This document shows, piece by piece, positions 17,623-29,487 of a DNA stretch of 64,000 bases. A model generated the notes under the pieces. The model was not told where the DNA came from, searched no databases, and saw only the letters and a list, made by a program, of their open reading frames with translations. A program made the translations under genes and the position numbers. Numbering within the stretch: position 1 is the stretch's first letter; every line of letters starts with the position of its first letter. Source of the stretch: a bacterium (GTDB lineage Bacteria; Actinomycetota; Thermoleophilia; Solirubrobacterales; Solirubrobacteraceae); contig JAJPKQ010000004.1 of assembly GCA_021323635.1 (NCBI GenBank), positions 186,001-250,000 of the forward strand. The letters are read 5' to 3'.

Positions 17623-18874
17623 TGAGCAGCCTGCAGGGACGCACGCTCGCGCAGGGCGTGACGCTTGCACCGCTCTCCGAGGATGTCGAGGAGTGGGGCG
17701 GCGCGCGCGAGCACGACGAGCTCTTCGAGCTGAACTTCGGCCCGCACCACCCCGCCACGCACGGCGTCCTGCGCCTGATTGTGACCCTTCAGGGAGAGGT
17801 CGTGGTGGAGGTCAAGCCGATCATCGGCTACGTCCACACGGGCATCGAGAAGACGGCCGAGGACAAGTCCTACTGGAAGGTGATCCCGGTGCTCGAGCGC
17901 ATGGACTACCTCTCCTACTACTTCAACGCGATGGCCTTCTGCTCCGCGACCGAGCGCCTGCTCGAGCTCGAGGTGCCCGAGCGTGCCCAGTACCTGCGGG
18001 TGATCCACCTCGAGCTGAACCGCATCATGTCGCACCTGGTATGGCTTGGCACGAGCGCGCTGGACCTCGGGGCGATCTCGATCTTCTGGTACTGCTTTCG
18101 CGAGCGCGAGGCGATCCTCGACCTCTTCGAGATGTCCTCCGGCCAGCGCATGCACACGCGCTACTTCCAGGTCGGCGGGGTGATCGAGGACATCCCGCGC
18201 GGCTTTGAGCGCAAGCTGCGCCAGTTCCTGAAGGTCATGCCCGCCCGCGCCGACCAGTACGCGGACATCCTCAACGCCAACGAGATCGTGCTGCAGCGCC
18301 TGCGCGGCACCTGCCCGCTGTCTGCCGAGCGGCTGCTCGCGCTCGGCGTGAGCGGACCGCTGCTGCGCGCCGCGGGCGTGCCGTGGGATCTGCGCAAGGC
18401 GACGCCCTACTCCTCCTACGAGCGCTTCGACTTCAAGATCCCGGTTGGCACCGCCGGCGACAACTACGACCGCTACGCGGTACGCCACGCGGAGATCTAC
18501 GAGTCGGTGAAGATCATCGAGCAGGCGTTAGACGGCCTGCCTGAGGGGCCGCACATCACCCCCGACCGCAAGGTCTCGCTGCCGCCCCGCCACGAGCTTG
18601 CAACCTCGATGGAGGCGCTGATCCACCACTTCAAGCTCGTCACCGAGGGCTTCCGCGTGCCCGCGGGGGAGGCCTATGTGCCGATCGAGTCCCCGCGCGG
18701 AGAGCTGGCCTGCTTCGTGCGCTCCGACGGCTCCTCGAAGCCCGCGCGCGTGCACATGCGCGATCCCTCCTTCGTCAACCTGCAGGCGCTCTCGGAGATG
18801 GTCCGCGGCTCCTACATCGCCGACATGATCGCCACCGTCGCGATGCTCGATCCGGTGCTCGGAGGGATCGACCG

Positions 18875-18878
<4 letters not shown>
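17622..18878 (+). CDS. nuoD: NADH-quinone oxidoreductase subunit D
   Basis: The 49-kDa-type subunit that forms the quinone site with NuoB. The 418 residues show FGPHHPATHGVLRL near the N-terminus with the quinone-proximal His, IGYVHTGIEK, and the C-terminal DPSFVNLQALSEMVRGSYIADMIA...DPVLGGIDR. I place the start at ATG 17622, which shares one base with the nuoC stop (TGATG); the ORF track uses the adjacent GTG 17619. Fully coupled with its neighbours. Confidence 0.96.
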
Positions 18879-20790
<1,912 letters not shown>

Positions 20791-20791
<1 letters not shown>

Positions 20792-23295
20792 TGGGACGCC
20801 CGCAGCAGAAGCTGATCAGCTTCACGATCGACGGGCGCCAGGTGCAGGCGCCGGAGAACATGATGCTTGCCGACGCCGCCAAGCTGGGCGATGTGGAGAT
20901 CCCGGTCTTCTGCTACGAGCCCAAGCTCGGGCAGCCCGTCGGCGCCTGCCGCATGTGCCTGGTTGAGATCGAGGGCATTCCGAAGCTTCAGACCGGCTGC
21001 TCCACCCCGGTCAAGGACGGGATGGTCGTCCACACGCGCAGCGAGCGGGTGCAGGCCGCCCAGCACGGGGTGGTCGAGTTCCTGCTCCTCAACCACCCGC
21101 TGGACTGCCCCGTCTGCGACAAGGGCGGCGAGTGCCCGCTGCAGGACATCACCTTCGGCTGGGGAGGCGGGGTCGCCCGCACACGCGAGCTCAAGCGCCA
21201 CTTCAAGAAGCCGGTCGAGCTCTCGCCGCTGATCGCGATCGACCGCGAGCGGTGCATCCTCTGCTACCGCTGCGCGCGCTTCTCCCAGGAGGTCTCAGAA
21301 GACCACCAGCTCGTGCTCGCCGAGCGCGGCTCGCACTCCTTCATCAGCACCTTCGACAGCCACCCCTACATCTCGCACTTCTCGGGAAACATCATCGAGC
21401 TCTGCCCGGTCGGCGCCCTGACCTCGATCCCCTACCGCTTTCGCGCCCGTCCCTGGGACATCGAGGGCGCCGGAACGGTGTGCACGCTCTGCCCCGCACA
21501 GTGCAATGTGACGCTCACGGTGCGCAACGAGCGGGTGCTGCGCGTGCTGGCGCGCGAGAACCCCGCAGTCGACGACGGCTGGCTCTGCGACAAGGGACGC
21601 TTCGGCTACCAGTCCTTCCACGTCGACCAGCGCATCACCCAGCCCCTGATCCGCGACGGCGGCGCCCTGCGCGCGGTCCCCTGGGAGATCGCGCTGGAGC
21701 GCGCGGCGGGTCTGCTTGAGCGGGCACGCGGGCAGGCCTGCGCGCTCGCGGGCGGCAGCGCAAGCAATGAGGAGGGGTACCTGCTGGCGCGGCTGATGCG
21801 CGAGGCTCTCGCCAGCGAGGCGATCGACACCCTCGCAGCGGTGCCGCCGCGCGCCGCCCACATGCTCGCCCGCCCGCAGCTGCAGGCCGCCGTCGCCGAC
21901 ATCGAGCACGCCGACACCGTGCTCGTGCTCGGCTGCGAGCTGCGCGAGGAGGCGCCGATCATCGAGCTGCGCGTCCGCAAGGGGGTGCGCAGAAACGGCG
22001 TCAGGCTGCTCGTCGCCACGCCGCAGCGCTCCGCGCTCGACGCGGTCGCAGGGCTGGCGGTGCGCTGCGCGCAGGGCGGGGAGGGCGAGCTCGCGATCGC
22101 CCTTGCCGGCGCTCTGCAGGGCGCCGAGGCGCAGGAGGGCGCGCATGCGGGCGCCGCCGAGCGGGCGGGCGTCACGCCGGCGGATCTGCGCGCGCTTGCG
22201 CAGGCGCTGCGCAGCGGCGGCAAGGATGTGGTTGTGATCTACGGCCAGCGCCTGCTGCGCACCGCGGCGGCGGCGCAGGCGCTGCTTGACATCGCCCGCG
22301 AGCTGAAGCTCGAGGCCGACCGCCAGGAGCGCGAGGAGGGGCGCACCTGCGGCCTGCTCGGCATCCCCGACGGCGTCTCCAACGCGCGCGGGCTGCTCGA
22401 GTCAGGCCTTGCCCCCGGCTACGACCCCGGCTACAGGCCCCGTCAGCTCCCCGATCCCGATGCGGCGCCGGACGCGCACGCGATGGCAGCTGGGCTTGCC
22501 GGCGGCAAGCTGCGGCTCCTCTATCTGCTCGGCGCCGACCCGCTGCGCTGCGGCCTGCCCGAGGATGCCTGGCAAGCGGCGCTTGACAGCGGAGCCGCCG
22601 TGATCGCGCACGCGGACTTCATCACCGAGACGATCAGGGAGCACGCTCAGGTTGTCTTCCCGGCCGAGTCCTACGCGGAGAAGGAGGGCACCGTCGTGCA
22701 TCCGGACGGGCGCCTGCAGCGCCTGCGCCCGGCGATCGAGCGCCAGGGCGAGGTGCGCGCGGGCTGGTGGGTGATCGCCGAGCTTGCGCGCCGCCTGGAC
22801 CTCGACTTCGGGCTGCTCGGCTCCGAGCGCTCACCCGGCGCGCGCGCGCTTGAAGCCGCGGGCATCATCGCCGAGGGCCTCTCGGCCACGCGCGCCTCCG
22901 AGCTGCTGCTCGCAAGCGTGGCGATCTACGCGGGCATCGACCTGGAGCAGATCGGCGGCAAGGGGCGCCGCTGGCAGCAGAGCGCGGGCGCCGGCGCCCT
23001 GCCCGAGCCCCCCAGCGCGCCGGAGCGCGAGCGAGCGGCGGGGACGCCAGAGCCGCTCAACGCCTACCGCCCGCTCTTCGACGCCCCTGAGGCGGAGTAC
23101 TCGCCGGCGCTGCGCTTCCTCTACCGCCGCGCCTCAGGGCGCCAGCCGGCGCCGCTGCGCAGCGAGCAGGCGCCGGGCGCGCCGGCCGAGCGCGCCGGTG
23201 AGAGCAACGGCGAGCTGGGCGCGCGCAGCGAGCTTGTCGCCGGCCTCGTGATCAGGCATGTCGCGGGAGCGGGCGAAGGGCGGGAGCAGCGATGA
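20791..23295 (+). CDS. nuoG: NADH-quinone oxidoreductase subunit G
   Basis: Largest hydrophilic subunit, carrying electrons from NuoEF toward NuoI. The 834 residues have the [2Fe-2S] ligands (FCYEP...GACRMC...GCSTPV), the His-Cys3 cluster region LDCPVCDKGGECPLQD, the CILCYRC cluster, and a further CTLCPAQC...WLCDKGRF set at the start of a molybdopterin-oxidoreductase-like domain. That last set matches the extra N7 cluster found in some bacterial NuoG. The C-terminal 120 residues are Ala/Glu/Pro-rich and variable. The TGATG junction couples it to nuoEF. Confidence 0.95.
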
Positions 23296-24320
23296 TGCTT
23301 GCTCCGGCGCTCGTCGGCTACGCCGAACCTTGGTGGATCCAGATCATCAAGTCGATCGTGATCTTCGCCGTCGGCCTCCAGCTCGTCCCGGTGGTGCTGA
23401 TCGTCGAGCGCAAGCTGCTCGGTCGCTTCCAGGGTCGCTACGGCCCCAACCGCGTCGGCCCCTACGGCCTCCTGCAGCCGCTCGCGGACATCATCAAGCT
23501 GCTCACCAAGGAGCAGTTTCGCCCTCGCACCGCGGTCGGCTTCCTGTTCGCGCTTGCGCCGACGCTCTCGATCCTGACCGCGGTGGCAGCCTTCGCGCTG
23601 ATCCCCTTCGGCGATGTCCAGCACATCTTCGGCACGCGCGTGGGCCTCTACGGCGTCGACCTCTCGATCGGCCCGCTCTACCTCTTCTCCTTCTCCGCGA
23701 TCGCCTTCTACGGCATCATGCTAGGCGGCTGGTCCTCGGGCTCCAAGTACTCCTTCCTGGGCGCGATGCGCGCGGCCGCCCAGCTGATCTCCTACGAGGT
23801 CTCCCAGGGTCTTGCGCTGCTGGGCGTGATCATCTCCGCGCAGACGCTCTCGCTGACGGGCATCGTCCACGCGCAGGGGGGCATGTGGTACTTCATCCCG
23901 CAGGCCGTCGGCTTCCTCATCTTCCTGACCGCGAGCTTCGCGGAGACCAACCGCACGCCCTTTGACGTCACCGAGGCGGACGCCGAGCTGGTCGCCGGCT
24001 ACAACACCGAGTACGGCGGCGGGCGCTTCGCCTCCTACTACTTCGCCGAGTACCTGAACGTGCTGGTCGTCTCCGGGATCGTCACGACCGTCTTCTTCGG
24101 CGGCTGGCTGATGCCCTTCGGCATCCACCCACCCGGCTGGGTGGACCCGATCGTCGTGCTCGTGAAGATGGCGATCATCACCTTCCTCTTCATCTGGGTT
24201 CGCGCGACGCTGCCGCGGCTGCGCTACGACCAGATCATGAGCCTGGGCTGGAAGGTGCTGCTGCCGCTGGCAAGCGCCAACGCGCTCCTAACCGCGATCG
24301 TCGTGGTGGTGACCCACTGA
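23292..24320 (+). CDS. nuoH: NADH-quinone oxidoreductase subunit H
   Basis: Membrane subunit linking the quinone chamber to the proton channels. The 342 residues have eight or so helices, the [28 protein letters not shown] quinone-entry loop and the acidic [20 protein letters not shown] loop typical of the family. Overlaps nuoG by 4 bp (ATGA) and nuoI by 1 bp. Confidence 0.97.
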   Translation: MMLAPALVGYAEPWWIQIIKSIVIFAVGLQLVPVVLIVERKLLGRFQGRYGPNRVGPYGLLQPLADIIKLLTKEQFRPRTAVGFLFALAPTLSILTAVAAFALIPFGDVQHIFGTRVGLYGVDLSIGPLYLFSFSAIAFYGIMLGGWSSGSKYSFLGAMRAAAQLISYEVSQGLALLGVIISAQTLSLTGIVHAQGGMWYFIPQAVGFLIFLTASFAETNRTPFDVTEADAELVAGYNTEYGGGRFASYYFAEYLNVLVVSGIVTTVFFGGWLMPFGIHPPGWVDPIVVLVKMAIITFLFIWVRATLPRLRYDQIMSLGWKVLLPLASANALLTAIVVVVTH

Positions 24321-24877
24321 TGGCCGAGGCCCAGCTGCCGGTCTCGGTCTGGTCGCCGGGCGAGGACGTCGTCGAGGTCAGGCGAGCGCCGGCTCCCGGT
24401 GCCGCGCGCTCCTTCACGCGCGCCTTCCTGGAGACCCTGCGCGGGCTGAAGACGACCTTCGCACGGGTGATCGAGGGCCCGGTGACCATTCAGTATCCCG
24501 AGGAGAAGGTGCCCGTCTACCCCCGCTTCCGCGGGCGCCACCGGCTGCATCGCTTCGAGGAGAGCGGCCTGGAGAAGTGCGTGGGCTGCTCGCTGTGCGC
24601 GGCGGCCTGCCCCGCCGACTGCATCCGGGTGGTCGCGGCGGAGAACACCCCCGAGCATCGCGTCTCTGCCGGTGAGCGCTACGCAGCGGTCTACGAGATC
24701 AACCTCTCGCGCTGCATCTTCTGCGGCTACTGCGAGGTCGCCTGCCCGTTCGATGCGATCACGATGGGACACGACTACGAGCTCTCCGACTACGACCGCT
24801 CCGATCTGATCTTCACCAAGGAGATGCTGCTGGCAGAGCCGCTCGAGCGCACGCCGCTGCGCCGCGAGGACGAGTAG
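24320..24877 (+). CDS. nuoI: NADH-quinone oxidoreductase subunit I
   Basis: Ferredoxin-like subunit with clusters N6a and N6b. The 185 residues contain two complete 4Fe-4S motifs, [15 protein letters not shown] and [15 protein letters not shown], after an N-terminal amphipathic region with [11 protein letters not shown]. About 40 residues at the N-terminus precede the conserved domain. The start overlaps the nuoH stop (TGATG). Confidence 0.97.
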   Translation: MAEAQLPVSVWSPGEDVVEVRRAPAPGAARSFTRAFLETLRGLKTTFARVIEGPVTIQYPEEKVPVYPRFRGRHRLHRFEESGLEKCVGCSLCAAACPADCIRVVAAENTPEHRVSAGERYAAVYEINLSRCIFCGYCEVACPFDAITMGHDYELSDYDRSDLIFTKEMLLAEPLERTPLRREDE

Positions 24878-24893
24878 GTAAGGATTTGCGCGG

Positions 24894-25529
24894 GTGAGCT
24901 ACGTCATCTTCTTTCTTGCTGCAATCATCGCGATCGCCGGCGCGCTCGGGGTGGTCATGCTGCGCGACCCCTTCTTCTCCGTGCTCTCGCTCGTCTGCCA
25001 CCTGATCGCGCTTGCGCTGCTGTTCCTGCTGCTGCGCGCCGAACTGATCGCGGCTGTCCAGGTCGTCGTCTACGCCGGGGCGGTGATGGTGCTCTACGTC
25101 TTTGTCGTCGCCTACATCGGCGACGGCTCCGAACGCCTTGCCGACCGCCTGCGCCGAGGCACCGTCGCGCAGCCGCTGCTGCGCACCGGCGCTCTGCTCG
25201 CCGGCTCCGCGCTGCTCGCGGAGCTTTTGATCGCGCTCACCGGCTCGGGGCTGAAGGCCGTTGAAAGCGCGGGCGCCCCCTACCACAAGGGACCGCGCGC
25301 CTTCGGCACGCCGGCCTTCATCGGCAAGCTGCTGCTGACGCGCTTCTTGCTTGCCTTCGAGATCGCCTCCTTCCTGCTGCTGGTCGCCGCGGTCGGCGCT
25401 GTCGTGCTTGCCGGGCGGCGAGGCAGGGAGGATGAGGAAGCGCCGCCGCAGGGTGCGGGCGCACCGGCGCTGCAGGGCGCCGCGGGCGGGCCGCCCGCGG
25501 GCGGTGAGCTGGTGGAGGCGGCGCGTTGA
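24894..25529 (+). CDS. nuoJ: NADH-quinone oxidoreductase subunit J
   Basis: Membrane subunit with five helices, helping couple electron transfer to proton pumping. The 211 residues include the family segment VVYAGAVMVLYVFVVAY, including the helix that carries a pi-bulge in known structures. A hydrophilic Gly/Ala/Glu-rich tail of about 40 residues follows the last helix and is longer than in E. coli. GTG start with AAGGA about 11 nt upstream. Confidence 0.94.
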   Translation: MSYVIFFLAAIIAIAGALGVVMLRDPFFSVLSLVCHLIALALLFLLLRAELIAAVQVVVYAGAVMVLYVFVVAYIGDGSERLADRLRRGTVAQPLLRTGALLAGSALLAELLIALTGSGLKAVESAGAPYHKGPRAFGTPAFIGKLLLTRFLLAFEIASFLLLVAAVGAVVLAGRRGREDEEAPPQGAGAPALQGAAGGPPAGGELVEAAR

Positions 25530-25563
25530 GCGGGCAGCAGGCTGACGCCGGGAGGGAGCGCGG

Positions 25564-25863
25564 GTGAGCATCGAATGGTTCCTGCCGATCTCCGCGATCG
25601 TCTTCGCGATCGGCCTGGCCGGCGTCATCGCCAAGCGCAACCCGCTCGTGGTGCTGCTCTGCCTGGAGCTGATGCTCAACGGCGCAAACCTTGCGCTGGT
25701 GGCGTTCTCGCGCATGTGGGGCTCCGGCGACGGCCAGATCTTCGCGCTCGTGGTGATGGCGATCGCAGCCTGCGAGGTTGCGATCGGGCTGGGGCTGATC
25801 GTCGCGATCTACCGCCGCGAGCTGCCCGTTGACGTCGACGAGCTCGGGGAGCTGCAGGGATGA
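25564..25863 (+). CDS. nuoK: NADH-quinone oxidoreductase subunit K
   Basis: Small three-helix subunit of the proton path. The 99 residues carry the two buried glutamates in LLCLELMLNGANLAL and AACEVAIGLGLIVAIYRR, as in the MrpC/NuoK family. GTG start with GGGAGGGAG upstream; it overlaps nuoL by 4 bp. Confidence 0.97.
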   Translation: MSIEWFLPISAIVFAIGLAGVIAKRNPLVVLLCLELMLNGANLALVAFSRMWGSGDGQIFALVVMAIAACEVAIGLGLIVAIYRRELPVDVDELGELQG

Positions 25864-27869
25864 GCGCGACGACGTTCGGCTGGCTGGCGCTGCTCTTCCC
25901 GCTGGCCGGATGCCTCACGACCGCGCTGCTCTTCCGCCGCCTGCCGGGCCGCAGCGCCGGCGTGATCGCGACAGCGGCGATCTTCCTCGCCTTCCTGGCC
26001 TCGATCGGCGCGCTGGTGGCGATCCTGGGGCGCTCTGGCTCCCAGCGCGAGCTGGTCTCAAGCCTGTGGAACTACGCGGTCACGGCGGGGGTGAACGTGC
26101 GCATGTCGATCCTGATCGACCCGCTCTCGATCTTCATGATGCTTGTCGTCAGCGGCGTATCGACCCTCATCCACCTCTACTCGATCCCCTACATGGACTC
26201 CGACCGGGGCTTTGCGCGCTACTTCTCCTACCTGAACTTCTTCGTCTTCTCGATGCTGCTGCTCGTTGCGGCGGGCAACTTCATCCTGCTGATCGTCGGC
26301 TGGGCGTTCGTTGGCGCCGCCTCCTACTTCCTGATCTCCTTCTGGTACCGGCGGCGCACCGCGACGCAGGCCGGGATCAAGGCGTTCGTGATCAACGTCT
26401 TCGGAGACGTCGGGCTGGTGCTCGGCACCTTCTTCATCTTCCGCCACACGGGCACGATGGAACTGCTCGGCAGCTTCCACGTCGCGCCGCACGTCTTCGC
26501 GAAGGGCTCCGCGGACGTGACCGCCGGCTGCATCCTGCTGCTGATCGGCGCCTTTGCCAAGTCCGCGCAGATCCCGCTGCACACCTGGCTGCCGGACGCG
26601 ATGGAGGGACCGACGCCGGTCTCGGCGCTGATCCACGCCGCGACGATGGTCACCGCGGGCGTCTACCTGATCGCACGCATGCACACCCTCTTTGAACTGG
26701 CGCCCGCCGCGCAGGACGTCGGCGCCATCGTCGGCGCGCTTACGCTGTTTGTGGCAGGGACGATCGGGCTGGTGCAGACGGACATCAAGCGCGTGATCGC
26801 CTACTCGACGATGTCCCAGATCGGCTACATGATCATGGGCGTCTCGGTCGGCGCCTATGCTGCCGGGCTCTTCCACCTGATGACGCATGCGTTCTTCAAG
26901 GCGCTGCTGTTCATGGCCGCAGGCTCGATCATCGGCGCGATGGCGGGCGAGCAGTCGCTGGAGAAGATGGGCGGCTTCCGCCGGGCGCTGCCGTTCACCT
27001 ACGGCTGCTTCCTGATCGGCGGGCTTGCGCTCTCCGGCGTGCCGCCCTTCTCGGGCTTCTTCTCCAAGGACGAGATCCTGCTGGTGACCGCCGAACGCGG
27101 CGACTGGCACTGGGCGCTTTACGTGATCGGCTACATCGGGGCGCTGCTGACCGCCCTCTACACCTTCCGGATGATCTTCCGCGCCTTCCACGGCAAGCCC
27201 GTGGCCGAGGCGCGCGAGCTTGAATCCGGCCATCTCCACCACGCCGATGTGCCACGCAACCCGGCAACCGGCGAGCAGGAGGACACCGACGTCGGCTTCC
27301 CTGGCCCGGCCCACGCGATCGCCGAGCGCTCCGGCGCGATGAGGGTCGCAATGGGGCTGCTCGCGCTCGGCGCGATCGGCGCCGGCCTGCTGCAGATACC
27401 GCGCACCGATTTCGTGATCGACGACTTCCTTGCGCCGAGCTTCGCCGGCTCGAAGCTCTACACGATCCACGAACACACAAGCACGCTTGCCGCGGGCCTG
27501 GTGATCGGCACGCTGCTGTCGCTGTCGGGAATCGCCCTCGCCTACTACATCTGGGTGCGCAGGCCGACGCTCCCAGCGATTGCCAGGGAGCGCGCAGGCG
27601 CCCTTTACACCCTGCTGCACCGCAAGTGGTACTTCGACGAGGCGATCGAGGCGCTGATCGTCCGCCCGGCCGCGATCGCCGGCTCCTTCGCGAGGCAGAG
27701 CTTCGAGCGCGTCGTGATCGAAGGGGCGATCGTGGGCGGCGCGCAGACGCTGGCAGGCGCCTCCTCGGCGCTGGTGCGCGCCCTGCAGAGCGGCCTCCTG
27801 CGCGCCTACGCGACGATGCTCGCGCTGGGCGCCGCCGCGGTGACCCTCTACTTTCTGCTGAGGGCCTGA
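25860..27869 (+). CDS. nuoL: NADH-quinone oxidoreductase subunit L
   Basis: Distal antiporter-like proton pump of complex I. The 669 residues include the TM5 region with the key Glu and the TM7 Lys in SAQIPLHTWLPDAMEGPTPVSALIHAATMVTAGVYL, the TM8 histidine helix, GLFHLMTHAFFKALLFMAAGS, and a long C-terminal lateral helix region after residue 560 with TM16 at the end (LALGAAAVTLYFLL). Overlaps nuoK by ATGA. Confidence 0.97.
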   Translation: MSATTFGWLALLFPLAGCLTTALLFRRLPGRSAGVIATAAIFLAFLASIGALVAILGRSGSQRELVSSLWNYAVTAGVNVRMSILIDPLSIFMMLVVSGVSTLIHLYSIPYMDSDRGFARYFSYLNFFVFSMLLLVAAGNFILLIVGWAFVGAASYFLISFWYRRRTATQAGIKAFVINVFGDVGLVLGTFFIFRHTGTMELLGSFHVAPHVFAKGSADVTAGCILLLIGAFAKSAQIPLHTWLPDAMEGPTPVSALIHAATMVTAGVYLIARMHTLFELAPAAQDVGAIVGALTLFVAGTIGLVQTDIKRVIAYSTMSQIGYMIMGVSVGAYAAGLFHLMTHAFFKALLFMAAGSIIGAMAGEQSLEKMGGFRRALPFTYGCFLIGGLALSGVPPFSGFFSKDEILLVTAERGDWHWALYVIGYIGALLTALYTFRMIFRAFHGKPVAEARELESGHLHHADVPRNPATGEQEDTDVGFPGPAHAIAERSGAMRVAMGLLALGAIGAGLLQIPRTDFVIDDFLAPSFAGSKLYTIHEHTSTLAAGLVIGTLLSLSGIALAYYIWVRRPTLPAIARERAGALYTLLHRKWYFDEAIEALIVRPAAIAGSFARQSFERVVIEGAIVGGAQTLAGASSALVRALQSGLLRAYATMLALGAAAVTLYFLLRA

Positions 27870-27879
27870 GGAGCAGCCG

Positions 27880-29487
27880 ATGCCGCCGCTCTCGATCGTC
27901 ATCTGGCTGCCGGCGCTCGCCGGCCTGCTGGGCGCGCTGGCGCCGGGCTCCCGCGAGCGCAACACCTCAAGCGGCGCGATCGCGCTGGCGGGCGCGCTGG
28001 CGACCTTTGGGCTCTCGATCTGGCTGATCGCCGGCTATGACCCGCACACGAGCCTCTCGGACGTCACCGACACGGTCTGGATCGGCGCGCTCGGGATCCA
28101 TTACAAGCTTGGCGTCGACGGGCTCAACGTCTTCCTGGTCGCGCTCACGACGCTTCTCTTTGCAGCGACGATGCTGGCCAGCAACATCCGCCTGGCGCGC
28201 GAAGGGATCGCCCGTGCGCGCAGCTACTTCTTCTTCCTTGCGCTTGGCGAGTCGGCGGTGCTGGGCGCCTTCCTCGCTCAGGATCTGGCGCTGTTCGTGG
28301 CCTTCTTCGATCTGATGCTGATCCCCTTCTACTTCCTGATCGGGATGTTCGGCACCCGCCAGCGCGTGCGGGCGACGCTGAAGCTCGTGATCTACACGCT
28401 GGTGGGATCGCTGCTGATGCTCGCGGGCGCGGTCGCAACAGGCGTCCTGGCCTCCCAGCAGCACGGCACGCCGATCACCTTTGCTCTCTCCTCGCTTGAG
28501 CACCTGCGCCTGGCACGGGGCTCGCAGGAGTGGATCTTCCTGTTCTTCGCCGCGGCCTTCCTCGTGAAGATGCCGCTCTTCCCGCTGCAGGGCTGGATGC
28601 CCGACGGCTACCGCGCGATGCCCACCGAGGTCGTGATGGTCTTCTCGGGCGTGCTCTCCAAGGTCGGCGCCTACGGGTTCCTCGCGATCGTCCTGCCGCT
28701 GTTCCCGCAGGCCGCTGTCCACTTCCAGATGCTGATGCTGCTGCTGGCGCTGATCTCGATCCTCTACGGCTCGGCGCTTGCCTTCACGCAGACCGATGCG
28801 CGACTGATCGCCGGGTACTCCTCGGTCGCGCAGATGGGCTTCATCACGCTGGGGATATTCGCGCTCGACCCGCAGGGGGCGCAGGGGGCGCTGCTGGGGA
28901 TGATCAACCACGGCCTCGTGGTCGCACCGATCTTCTTCATCATCGCGCTGCTGGCCAGGCGCGCGGGCGGCTCGGAGGACATCCGCGACATGGGCGGGAT
29001 CGCCTTCCGCGCCCCGGTGCTTGCAACCCTCTTCCTGGTGGTTGCGCTGGCGACGCTCGCGATGCCGGGCTCGGCGAACTTCGTAGGCGAGCTGCTGATC
29101 CTGCTTGGCGCCTTCAAGGCGAAGCTGCCGATCGCGATCATCGCCTTTGCCGGGGTCGTGATGGCAGCGGTCTACGCGCTGCGCCTCTTCATCACCGCGA
29201 TGCACAACCGCGTAGGCGAGAAGGTCAGCTCCTTCGAGCTCTCCCGGGCGGAGGGATCGGTGCTGGCGCCGTTGGTTGCTGTGATCCTCTTCTTTGCCTT
29301 CTACCCGCAGCTTGCGCTCTCGCGCTCGGAAGGCTCGGTGGACGCGGCGCTCGCCCCCGCGCGAGCGGCGCTGCGCGAACCATCCGCTCCGCCGCCGGTC
29401 GCAGCCACACCGCAAGCGCCTGCCTCAAGCGGCGGGCAGGAAGCGCAAGGCGCAGAAGAAGCCGCCGAAGGGAGCGGCGCCCGATGA
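27880..29487 (+). CDS. nuoM: NADH-quinone oxidoreductase subunit M
   Basis: Antiporter-like proton pump. The 535 residues contain GLNVFLVALTTLL, the conserved KMPLFPLQGWMPDGYRAMPTEVVMVFSGVLSKVGAYGF and the later AYSSVAQ-type segment (AGYSSVAQMGFITLG). A 45-residue Ala/Pro/Glu-rich tail follows the last helix and is not usual. GAGGAG lies 6-7 nt before the ATG. Confidence 0.96.
   Translation: MPPLSIVIWLPALAGLLGALAPGSRERNTSSGAIALAGALATFGLSIWLIAGYDPHTSLSDVTDTVWIGALGIHYKLGVDGLNVFLVALTTLLFAATMLASNIRLAREGIARARSYFFFLALGESAVLGAFLAQDLALFVAFFDLMLIPFYFLIGMFGTRQRVRATLKLVIYTLVGSLLMLAGAVATGVLASQQHGTPITFALSSLEHLRLARGSQEWIFLFFAAAFLVKMPLFPLQGWMPDGYRAMPTEVVMVFSGVLSKVGAYGFLAIVLPLFPQAAVHFQMLMLLLALISILYGSALAFTQTDARLIAGYSSVAQMGFITLGIFALDPQGAQGALLGMINHGLVVAPIFFIIALLARRAGGSEDIRDMGGIAFRAPVLATLFLVVALATLAMPGSANFVGELLILLGAFKAKLPIAIIAFAGVVMAAVYALRLFITAMHNRVGEKVSSFELSRAEGSVLAPLVAVILFFAFYPQLALSRSEGSVDAALAPARAALREPSAPPPVAATPQAPASSGGQEAQGAEEAAEGSGAR

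Noticed and set aside
26058-27965. 635-residue minus-strand ORF
   Set aside because: Mirror of nuoL in a GC-rich frame, rich in Arg, His, Asp and Gln without a domain.
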